7,459 bases of DNA. Source: an uncultured Eubacterium sp. (GTDB taxonomy: Bacteria > Bacillota > Clostridia > Lachnospirales > Lachnospiraceae). How positions within the stretch are numbered: the first letter of the stretch is position 1; each line of letters opens with the position of its first letter. The notes beneath the pieces are model-generated. The model was not told the origin of the DNA. It saw nothing but the letters and a program-made list of their open reading frames with translations, and searched no databases. Both the position numbers and the translations under genes were made by a program. The stretch is taken from contig CAJOQF010000035.1 of assembly GCA_905236295.1 (NCBI GenBank), positions 1 through 7,459 of the forward strand. The letters are read 5' to 3'. Positions 1 through 5,051 of this stretch are shown in pieces.

Positions 1-1
1 C

Positions 2-277
2 AGGGAGCTTTTTGCGACAAACAATACCGATGTGATAAGCAGGATGGATAGGAATCTTGATAGCGAGAGTCATGAGGATCTCACACAGATGATGCAAAAA
101 GTGACATCCAATCTCGTGCGCTACGAGGCCGGGGACAATGTGATGACAGATGACAAGGCTCCGGTTGAGCTGTTGAGTATGCGAGCGATCGATCTTATAA
201 TCGAGAATGAGGTCGCCTACTATAAGGATATATATGAAAAAGAGGGAATAAAAGGTGTACTTGAGACGGTACTTTAG
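2..277 (+). CDS. C-terminal end of a probable spermidine synthase (polyamine aminopropyltransferase), truncated by the window start
   Basis: An open frame runs from the first in-frame codon at position 2 to TAG at 275-277, giving 91 residues of the C-terminus. The gene starts outside the window; the GTG at 32 is internal, because the frame is open upstream of it and has no ribosome-binding site. The sequence NVMTDDKAPVELLSM followed by a short helix and a tail YYKDIYEKEGIKG resembles the end of the aminopropyltransferase fold, where a 'TDD.APVE' motif is typical. It also resembles the C-termini of the larger membrane-fused MFS/spermidine synthase proteins of Lachnospiraceae. The family's job is transfer of an aminopropyl group from decarboxylated S-adenosylmethionine to putrescine. 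The catalytic Asp and the SAM-binding motifs lie outside the window, so the assignment rests on the tail alone. Another SAM-dependent methyltransferase-fold protein cannot be excluded. A hairpin follows 9 nt after the stop. Confidence 0.6.
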   Translation, partial: RELFATNNTDVISRMDRNLDSESHEDLTQMMQKVTSNLVRYEAGDNVMTDDKAPVELLSMRAIDLIIENEVAYYKDIYEKEGIKGVLETVL

Positions 278-285
278 AATAGAGA

Positions 286-319
286 AAGAGCACTTGTTTG
301 TCCGTAAACAAGTGCTCTT
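286..319. terminator. Perfect 14-bp hairpin, probable bidirectional terminator
   Basis: Arms 286-299 (AAGAGCACTTGTTT) and 306-319 are perfectly complementary, with a 6-nt loop GTCCGT. It begins 9 nt after the stop of the upstream gene, which suits termination of that gene. On the plus strand the downstream sequence (ATACGTTGG) lacks a T-run. On the minus strand the stem is followed by the pyrimidine-rich TCTCTATTCT, so termination may work better in the minus direction. The hairpin itself is certain from the sequence; its efficiency as a terminator is inferred. Confidence 0.65.
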
Positions 320-476
320 ATACGTTGGTGAAAAGTTTCATTATTCGGTTCCTCCTTGTGATCCGTCTCGCTCTAAGTTACTTTGCTTTCTCGTCACCCG
401 CCCTGAGTCTTCTCAAGTCAGGCACCGGAACTTTGCTAAAGCTTGCTTATGCTTGCCGGATATTTTCTATTTCACC
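318..476 (-). other. Possible minus-strand structured RNA with a seven-codon mini-ORF
   Basis: Nested complementary segments suggest a fold: 327-333 (GGTGAAA) with 470-476; 361-365 (ATCCG) with 457-461; and an inner hairpin 402-422 (CCTGA with TCAGG, then CTT with AAG across a GT bulge). On the minus strand an AAGGAGG Shine-Dalgarno sequence (complement of 351-357) lies 9 nt before an ATG (complement of 339-341). That ATG opens a seven-codon frame, MKLFTNV, ending at TAA (318-320), right at the foot of the 286-319 hairpin. No minus-strand gene follows it. It could be a stand-alone RNA, a leader-peptide remnant, the 5' stub of a decayed gene, or chance. I could not match it to a known riboswitch consensus from memory. 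Confidence 0.25.
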
Positions 477-683
477 TTATATATCGGGTTATGCTATACT
501 GTTTTTAACCTTGTAAAAACAAAATATTCACATTTTTTGATTGCTCTAGGGTTGTTCTTTATGTTAGAAGTATAGCATGTGAGAGAGTATTGTATGTAGT
601 ATACAGGTTACAATCCGGTACTATCTGGTAAAACATTTTTTCGGAGTGCGTGCTGTGAAAGTGCGAGAAGAATAAACGCAGTT

Positions 684-714
684 AGAATTCAGCGCACCTT
701 CACACAGAATTCAG
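684..714 (+). repeat. Pair of AGAATTCAG direct repeats, 22 bp apart
   Basis: AGAATTCAG occurs at 684-692 and again at 706-714. The start-to-start distance is 22 bp, about two turns of DNA, which would place both copies on the same face of the helix. They flank the right arm (693-704) of a large imperfect inverted repeat whose left arm is 654-665. The second copy lies within the spacer of the proposed promoter of the 786 gene. This layout fits a protein-binding site, but no known operator was recognised. Confidence 0.4.
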
Positions 715-730
715 AAACGCTGTTTATGAT
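700..730 (+). promoter_or_regulatory. Probable promoter of the surface-protein gene
   Basis: TTCACA at 700-705 (5 of 6 to the -35 consensus) and TATGAT at 725-730 (5 of 6 to the -10) are separated by 19 bp, longer than the ideal 17. Transcription would start near 737, giving a leader of about 49 nt before the ATG at 786. The long spacer and overlapping repeats suggest a regulated promoter. Other weak pairs exist further upstream in the AT-rich stretch. Confidence 0.35.
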
Positions 731-748
731 AAGTCTACACCAAAACGA

Positions 749-779
749 TTATCCGAAAAGGATAAGCAGGAAATGGAGG
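749..779 (+). promoter_or_regulatory. Leader hairpin and ribosome-binding site of the 786 gene
   Basis: TTATCC (749-754) and GGATAA (760-765) form a 6-bp stem with a GAAAA loop. It ends 9 nt before the ribosome-binding site GGAGG at 775-779, which is 6 nt from the ATG at 786. The GGAGG fixes this start. The small stem leaves the site exposed, so it may stabilise the 5' end of the mRNA rather than block translation. Confidence 0.5.
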
Positions 780-785
780 TAGACT

Positions 786-3218
786 ATGTTAAGAAAAGGA
801 AAGAAGACGGTGGCAATGCTGCTTGCAGCGGCGGTCATGTCAACAGGAGCCACAACTTCGATCACCCTTATAGAATCAGGTACGGTAGCGTTTGCGGCAA
901 GCACAGTGACGGTGGACGTTTCAAATCCATCCGGGGATGGGGTTTCGGTTGAAAAGACAGATACTGAGACCATAATAACCATCGAATCGGACGGAACCTA
1001 TAAGCTCACAGGCTCTGCGACAAATACCTGCGTGACGATAAAAAAAGGTGTGACGGCAAAGCTGATATTAAACAGCGTAACTCTTGATAACAGCAGCTAC
1101 ACCGGAACAGCCATAGAATCGGTGATAGATGCAAAGGCAAGCTCTAATGTTTCGATAGAGCTAAACGGCACGTCATATATCAAGTGCAACAGCACAAACT
1201 CCTCTATGGAGAACGCCATCAGGCACAACAAGACTGCGGGAACGGCGCTCAGCTTTTCCGGAAGCGGAACCCTCAATATAAGCGGAACCTATGACGACGG
1301 AATAAAGTACAAAAACGGTACTGTACAGATCATCGGGGGTACCATAAATATTACGGACTGCTACGGTGACGGAATCCAGGCAGAGAATGTTGATATCACC
1401 GGCGGAACCACCAATATAACAACCGCCTTTGCGAATGCTTCAACAGGGTATTACACAAGCGGCAGCAGCTCAACCACTTTAAATACTATAACCGAAAACG
1501 GCGACACAAAAGTCGAGGTGGTAAATGTAGATACCGGTAGCCACACGGGAATTAAGGTCGGCAAAAAGGAAAAGACCTATTCATATACAGCGGTACTCGA
1601 TGAGGATTCAGAGGATTACACCGCAGGTACGACCTATAGCGACGAGGCGTCCGGCACGTTTACCATGTCAGGCGGCACACTGAATATAGATACAACCGCG
1701 ACCGGATTAAAGTCAAATAATCTCACAAGTTCGGGCTACACAGCGACAGCTTCGGGCGTGTACATTGTCGGCTCGCCGGATGACGGAATACATTCCAACA
1801 ACGATATGAGCGTGACCGGAGGAACAATAAATATCGCATCATCGGACGACGGAATAAGTGTTGCCAACACGCTTAATATTACGGGTAACTCGACAAACGT
1901 GGATATAACAGAGGCATATGAGGGTATAGAAGCGGCTTCTGTGGTTGTCGGAAACGGCAGCACTTCGCCGGAGGTGACTATCTATTCGAATGATGACGGA
2001 ATAAACGCAGCCTCAAAGACATCTGCCTACGTGTATGCGGATACTTCCGAGGAAAAATACACAAAGACAACCACCGCAAAATCAGGTAATACCCTGACGG
2101 TAAACAGCGGAAGCGTAAATATATATATTGACAGCGAGAATGCAAAGACTGCAACACTTTCCGGAAAGAGCGTAAGCTACAAAGCGTCAGGTGACGGAAT
2201 GGATGCCAACGGCTCTATTGCAATAAACGGAGGAAAGGTATATGTCTTCGGACAGTCGACGGGAGACAACTCTCCGCTTGATTCGGACACCGGAATGACA
2301 ATAGCTGACGGAGCGACAGTTCTTGCGGTTGGATGCGATGCGATGAATGAGTCGGTTCCGGCCTCGGGACAGTACTATATCACATATACGGGAAGCGAGA
2401 CCACAGCCACCGCTCAGGCGGCAGGTTCACAGACAACGGGCTTTGGCGGGGGAATGATGCCTACGGACGGAACGATGCCGGGAGGAGGAACTATGCCTAC
2501 GGACGGAACCATGCCGGGAGGCGGCACTGCTCCTACAGATGGAAATGCTCCGACAATGCCGGATGGAACCATGCCAAATGGCGGGGGAAATGATGGTGGA
2601 AATATGCCGGGATTTAATACGGCTTCAACTATAAGCGCAGGTTCGGTGTTTACGGTACTCGATTCAGATGGCAATGCGCTCGTATCCGAGACATTACCTT
2701 ATGCGGCTTCCTTTGTGATGTATTCATCACCGAAGATCGTATCCGGTGGAACATATACATTCTCGTCTGAAAAGACAACTGTATCAGACGAGGCAAACAC
2801 AGATGATTCTAAGACCACTGACGAATCGGCAAAAGACGCATCGACAACCGAAGAGACCTCTGCGACGGACGGTACATCTTCATCGACCACAAAGAAAAGC
2901 CAGACCATATCAGTAAAGGTAAACGGAACAAAGGTTTCGGGTACAAAGACTGTAAAGCTTAGTAAGGCGGCGCTAAAGAAAGCTAAAAAGACCATAACCG
3001 TCAAGGCTACTACAAGCGGTGACGGAAAGGTGACATACTCCCTTTCGGGAAGCAGTAAGTTCTCGATCAACAAAAATACCGGAAAGATCACCGTAAAGAA
3101 GGGAAGCTACACTAAAGGAAAGACCTACACATTAAAAGTCAAGGTGAATGCAGCGGCAACTTCCACTTCAAAGAAGACGACAAAGACGATAAAGATTAAA
3201 GTTAAGATCAAAAAGTAA
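786..3218 (+). CDS. Secreted Cthe_2159-type beta-helix carbohydrate-binding protein with Pro/Gly/Met repeats and a lysine-rich C-terminal domain
   Basis: This is an 810-aa secreted protein. Residues 1-37 are a signal peptide: basic LRKGKK, a hydrophobic core, and a probable cleavage after AFA-37. About 38-550 is a right-handed beta-helix of the Cthe_2159 (DUF4353) carbohydrate-binding type. The evidence is short strands of 'SGGTINI' form and recurring acidic turns: DDGIK 170-174, GDGIQ 194-198, DDGIH 332-336, DDGIS 354-358, EGIE 379-382, DDGIN 403-407 and GDGMDAN 469-475. In the family prototype such turns bind calcium, and the protein binds cellulose and pectin-like acidic polysaccharide. 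Residues 552-610 are Pro/Gly/Met-rich with a tandem repeat, 660-705 is an acidic Ser/Thr linker, and 706-810 is a Lys-rich beta domain with about 28 Lys and a single acidic residue. There is no LPXTG motif or membrane anchor, so wall attachment through the cationic domain is an inference. No catalytic motif is visible, so it is probably a binding protein or adhesin and not an enzyme. Confidence 0.85.
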   Translation: MLRKGKKTVAMLLAAAVMSTGATTSITLIESGTVAFAASTVTVDVSNPSGDGVSVEKTDTETIITIESDGTYKLTGSATNTCVTIKKGVTAKLILNSVTLDNSSYTGTAIESVIDAKASSNVSIELNGTSYIKCNSTNSSMENAIRHNKTAGTALSFSGSGTLNISGTYDDGIKYKNGTVQIIGGTINITDCYGDGIQAENVDITGGTTNITTAFANASTGYYTSGSSSTTLNTITENGDTKVEVVNVDTGSHTGIKVGKKEKTYSYTAVLDEDSEDYTAGTTYSDEASGTFTMSGGTLNIDTTATGLKSNNLTSSGYTATASGVYIVGSPDDGIHSNNDMSVTGGTINIASSDDGISVANTLNITGNSTNVDITEAYEGIEAASVVVGNGSTSPEVTIYSNDDGINAASKTSAYVYADTSEEKYTKTTTAKSGNTLTVNSGSVNIYIDSENAKTATLSGKSVSYKASGDGMDANGSIAINGGKVYVFGQSTGDNSPLDSDTGMTIADGATVLAVGCDAMNESVPASGQYYITYTGSETTATAQAAGSQTTGFGGGMMPTDGTMPGGGTMPTDGTMPGGGTAPTDGNAPTMPDGTMPNGGGNDGGNMPGFNTASTISAGSVFTVLDSDGNALVSETLPYAASFVMYSSPKIVSGGTYTFSSEKTTVSDEANTDDSKTTDESAKDASTTEETSATDGTSSSTTKKSQTISVKVNGTKVSGTKTVKLSKAALKKAKKTITVKATTSGDGKVTYSLSGSSKFSINKNTGKITVKKGSYTKGKTYTLKVKVNAAATSTSKKTTKTIKIKVKIKK
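2457..2528 (+). repeat. Two 36-bp in-frame tandem repeats coding MPTDGTMPGGGT
   Basis: Units at 2457-2492 and 2493-2528 are each 12 codons, encode the same 12 residues and differ only at a few third positions. A degenerate third copy (APTDGNAPTMPDGTMP) follows to about 2575. The repeat forms a flexible Pro/Gly/Met-rich hinge between the beta-helix and the rest of the surface protein. Because the unit is a multiple of three, copy-number change would alter length without breaking the frame. Confidence 0.85.
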
Positions 3219-3220
3219 GG

Positions 3221-3258
3221 GTTATCACCGGGTATAACAAAAATTTATAAAAATTTTT
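3221..3258 (+). terminator. Weak AT-rich terminator candidate after the surface-protein gene
   Basis: GTTAT (3221-3225) pairs with ATAAC (3234-3238), extended by two pairs across a bulged C. It is followed by an AT-only hairpin AAAAATTT (3239-3246) with AAATTTTT (3251-3258). It starts 2 nt after the stop codon. The low GC makes it a weak Rho-independent terminator; the stronger hairpin at 3355-3384 could act as backup. Confidence 0.35.
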
Positions 3259-3268
3259 GAAAAAGTTG

Positions 3269-3297
3269 TTGACAACAAACGAGAGTTAGCATATACT
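3269..3297 (+). promoter_or_regulatory. Strong near-consensus sigma-A promoter
   Basis: TTGACA at 3269-3274 is a perfect -35. TATACT at 3292-3297 matches 5 of 6 of the -10, and the spacer is the ideal 17 bp. An upstream A/T-rich tract (3239-3264) could act as an UP element. The -35 is embedded in a palindrome GTTGTTGACAAC (3265-3276), so a regulator could overlap it. The predicted start is near 3304, only about 50 nt before a strong terminator and about 140 nt before the radical SAM gene. It is the best promoter in the window. Confidence 0.75.
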
Positions 3298-3304
3298 AAC
3301 CATT

Positions 3305-3326
3305 GTAAACAATATTTATTGTTTGC
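3305..3326. promoter_or_regulatory. 22-bp near-perfect palindrome at the predicted transcription start
   Basis: The core AAACAATATTTATTGTTT (3307-3324) is a perfect palindrome of two 8-bp arms around a TT centre. The outer GT/GC extend it to 10 pairs with one G-T. Its position immediately after the -10 of a strong promoter is classic for a repressor operator, and it would also form the 5' stem of the transcript. I do not recognise it as the site of a named regulator. Confidence 0.4.
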
Positions 3327-3354
3327 CCAAGAATAGATACCCCTACCTTATCAT

Positions 3355-3384
3355 AAAAGACATCTGCACCGGCAGGTGTCTTTT
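3355..3384. terminator. Rho-independent terminator, 13-bp stem, bidirectional
   Basis: Arms AAAAGACATCTGC (3355-3367) and GCAGGTGTCTTTT (3372-3384) pair over 13 positions with one G-T pair and an ACCG loop. The A-run at the left foot and T-run at the right foot make it suitable for termination in both directions. It would end the short transcript from the 3269-3297 promoter and any readthrough from the surface-protein gene. Confidence 0.8.
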
Positions 3385-3411
3385 GTGTTGGAAAAGGATT
3401 TGTAGTATAAT
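3383..3411 (+). promoter_or_regulatory. Probable promoter of the radical SAM gene
   Basis: TATAAT at 3406-3411 is a perfect -10. The best -35 at 17-bp spacing is TTGTGT (3383-3388), a weak match that overlaps the T-run of the preceding terminator. Transcription would begin near 3418 and give a leader of about 25 nt that carries the ribosome-binding site. Confidence 0.5.
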
Positions 3412-3442
3412 GGATGAGATTTTAGGTGTATAGGAGTAAAAA

Positions 3443-4933
3443 ATGCGAATAACATTATGTGCAATAAATGCAAAATACATACATTCCAATCTTGCGGTTC
3501 ACTCTATGAGGGCTTACGCTGCAAGTCGCGGAGCGGATGTAAATGTGTTGGAATTTACGATAAACCAGTCTTTTGAATCCGTATTCAGAAACCTGCTAAA
3601 CAATCTGCCCGATGTGGTGGCGTTTTCGTGTTATGTCTGGAACATAGAATTTGTCAGGGAGATTATTGCAGAGTTTCACAAGGTTGCGCCCGAGACGGAG
3701 ATCTGGGTGGGCGGTCCCGAGGTTTCGTTTGAAACAGAAAAGTTTATGGAGGAAAATCCGGAGGTATACGGCGTGATGATCGGCGAGGGCGAGGATACCT
3801 TCTATAAACTCTGCAGATATTACGACAGGCAGGAATTTATTGAGGATATTGAGGGCATCGCCTACAGGCTCCCAAACGGGGAGATATCCATAAAGCCAAA
3901 GAGGTCTCTGCTTCCTATGGATGAGCTTGTATTTCCCTATGCATCACTGGAGGAGTTTGAGAACAAGATAATATACTATGAGTCGAGCAGAGGATGTCCG
4001 TTTGACTGCTCTTACTGCCTTTCGTCCATCGATAAGAATCTGCGGTTTCGCTCGTTAAAATATGTATTTGCCGAGCTTGATTATTTCCTTCGTATGAAGG
4101 TAAAGCAGGTGAAGTTTGTCGACAGGACATTTAACTGCAACCACAAACACGCCTATTCGATATGGAAATTTCTCAAAGAGCATGACAATGGGATCACCAA
4201 CTTCCATTTTGAGATCGCAGCCGACATCCTGAATGAGGATGAGATCGAACTTCTGGCGTCGATGAGACCGGGGCTTGTGCAGCTTGAAATTGGAGTGCAG
4301 ACTACAAACTTCGAGACTATCCGTGAGATTCACAGAACCATGAGCGTCGGAAAGCTGCAGGACAATGTATTGAGGTTAAAGGAGGCAGGCAATATTCATC
4401 TGCACCTGGATCTTATTGCCGGATTGCCGTATGAGAATCTCGACTCGTTTGAGAAGTCGTTTAACGAGGTTTACGAGTTGAAACCCGACGAGCTCCAGCT
4501 TGGATTTTTAAAGGTTTTGAAGGGATCGCTTATGTATGAGAACAGGGAGGAGTACTCCCTGACCTACAGGACTCATGCGCCGTATGAGGTGCTTGAGACG
4601 AGGTGGCTCTCGTGTGGGGAGATGATAAGGCTGAAGCTGGTCTGCGAGGCGCTCGATCTCTACTACAACAGCAGACAATATGAAAACACGCTGGATATTT
4701 TTGAAAAGAATTTTGAGAGTTACTTTGAAATGTATCTTCGTATTGCGGCTTATCTCGGTGAGAAGGATATGTTTGACCGCGCGCTTTCCAGACGTGAGAA
4801 ATATGATGCGATTTTTGAACTTGTATGTGGGATGGATCCTGATCATATCGAGGATTACAAGAAGGCGCTCACACTTGACTGGACAAAGCGCGAGCCGATA
4901 CGCAGAAACCCGGCGTGGGCGGTGGAATTGTAG
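3443..4933 (+). CDS. B12-binding-domain radical SAM protein (DUF4080 type)
   Basis: This is a 496-aa cytoplasmic iron-sulfur enzyme. Residues 1-140 form a Rossmann-like B12-binding domain with VGGPE at 89-93 and GEGED at 114-118, typical of the class that joins a cobalamin domain to a radical SAM core. The core carries the cluster motif C185-x3-C189-x2-C192 (SRGCPFDCSYC), which holds a [4Fe-4S] cluster that cleaves S-adenosylmethionine to a radical. LEIGVQ at 281-286 belongs to a later core strand. From about 360 the C-terminal part, with its 'LYYNSRQYENTL' segment, resembles DUF4080. The classical DxHxxG cobalamin motif is not seen in the N-terminal domain, so B12 may bind base-off or not at all. 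The substrate is unknown; methylation or another radical reaction is possible. The start is supported by TAGGAG at 3431-3436, 6 nt before the ATG. No clear terminator lies before the next gene, 118 bp downstream. Confidence 0.85.
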   Translation: MRITLCAINAKYIHSNLAVHSMRAYAASRGADVNVLEFTINQSFESVFRNLLNNLPDVVAFSCYVWNIEFVREIIAEFHKVAPETEIWVGGPEVSFETEKFMEENPEVYGVMIGEGEDTFYKLCRYYDRQEFIEDIEGIAYRLPNGEISIKPKRSLLPMDELVFPYASLEEFENKIIYYESSRGCPFDCSYCLSSIDKNLRFRSLKYVFAELDYFLRMKVKQVKFVDRTFNCNHKHAYSIWKFLKEHDNGITNFHFEIAADILNEDEIELLASMRPGLVQLEIGVQTTNFETIREIHRTMSVGKLQDNVLRLKEAGNIHLHLDLIAGLPYENLDSFEKSFNEVYELKPDELQLGFLKVLKGSLMYENREEYSLTYRTHAPYEVLETRWLSCGEMIRLKLVCEALDLYYNSRQYENTLDIFEKNFESYFEMYLRIAAYLGEKDMFDRALSRREKYDAIFELVCGMDPDHIEDYKKALTLDWTKREPIRRNPAWAVEL

Positions 4934-4976
4934 AAAAACCACCTCCTGATTTATCCGATGTGGAAAAATATGGGGC

Positions 4977-5005
4977 TTTTCTTACAGATGGTTTTGAGTT
5001 ATAAT
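4977..5005 (+). promoter_or_regulatory. Possible promoter of the phasin-UbiB pair
   Basis: A perfect TATAAT -10 lies at 5000-5005. At 17-bp spacing the -35 is only TTTTCT (4977-4982), a poor match. Transcription from near 5012 would give a leader of about 40 nt ending in the strong ribosome-binding site AGGAGG at 5039-5044. Readthrough from the radical SAM gene is also possible, since no strong hairpin is visible in 4934-4976. Confidence 0.4.
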
Positions 5006-5051
5006 ATTGTTAATTAAGTTTACAGAATTTTTATTTATAGGAGGTAGAGTG

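Larger units (their letters stand above)
278..785. other. 508-bp intergenic region without a convincing protein gene
   Basis: Open frames here (255-575 and 298-516 plus) start inside the previous gene or inside the terminator, have no ribosome-binding site and no recognisable protein features, so the region is judged non-coding. It holds the 14-bp hairpin, a possible minus-strand structured element (318-476), an AT-rich stretch of about 480-640, a 10-bp inverted repeat ATGCTATACT (491-500) with its exact complement at 569-578, a large imperfect inverted repeat (654-665 with 693-704, 11 of 12 pairs), two AGAATTCAG direct repeats, and the probable promoter and leader of the 786 gene. A further weak plus-strand promoter-like pair is TTGATT (537-542) and TATGTT (560-565) with a 17-bp spacer. 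The region is unusually long and repeat-rich for a simple promoter. Confidence 0.6.
3304..3388 (+). ncRNA. Candidate small RNA of about 85 nt, or attenuated leader of the radical SAM gene
   Basis: The strong promoter at 3269-3297 and the hairpin-plus-T terminator at 3355-3384 bracket a short transcript with no ribosome-binding site or open frame. It would fold into a 5' hairpin (3305-3326), a single-stranded middle rich in C and A (3327-3354), and the 3' terminator hairpin, which is a typical small-RNA shape. A second promoter-like sequence after the terminator gives the radical SAM gene its own start, favouring an independent RNA. The alternative is an attenuator: 3336-3341 (GATACC) could pair with 3375-3380 (GGTGTC, one G-T pair) and open the terminator. 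No known RNA family was recognised. Confidence 0.4.

Noticed and set aside
327..476. Known riboswitch (cyclic di-GMP, cobalamin, FMN, TPP, lysine, SAM) on the minus strand
   Set aside because: The fragment GACGAGAAAGCAAAG and the CAGG elements recall pieces of such aptamers, but the order and surrounding conserved bases do not fit any consensus I know.
255..575. Plus-strand frames of 106 aa (255-575) and 72 aa (298-516) in the first intergenic region
   Set aside because: They start inside the previous gene or within the terminator hairpin, have no ribosome-binding site, and show no family resemblance or sensible composition.
2457..2528. CRISPR-like array
   Set aside because: The 36-bp repeats are directly adjacent with no spacers and encode an in-frame peptide repeat.
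2414..3091. Minus-strand frames of 86 and 130 aa opposite the surface-protein gene
   Set aside because: They mirror the low-complexity Pro/Gly and Ser/Thr/Lys coding of the plus-strand gene (for example Pro-rich opposite Gly-rich) and have no start signals.
3410..3433. Short plus-strand frame beginning ATGGATGAG between the terminator and the radical SAM gene
   Set aside because: Its start codon overlaps the -10 element TATAAT, so it would not be on the main transcript, and it has no ribosome-binding site.
4508..4949. Minus-strand 144-aa frame and plus-strand 89-aa frame overlapping the end of the radical SAM gene
   Set aside because: The radical SAM frame here has clear family features through its stop. 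The other frames are Arg- or Leu-rich shadows without ribosome-binding sites.
4934..4980. Terminator after the radical SAM gene
   Set aside because: CCAC/GTGG and AAAA/TTTT complementarity exists, but the stems are short with large loops, so no convincing hairpin-plus-T structure is present.
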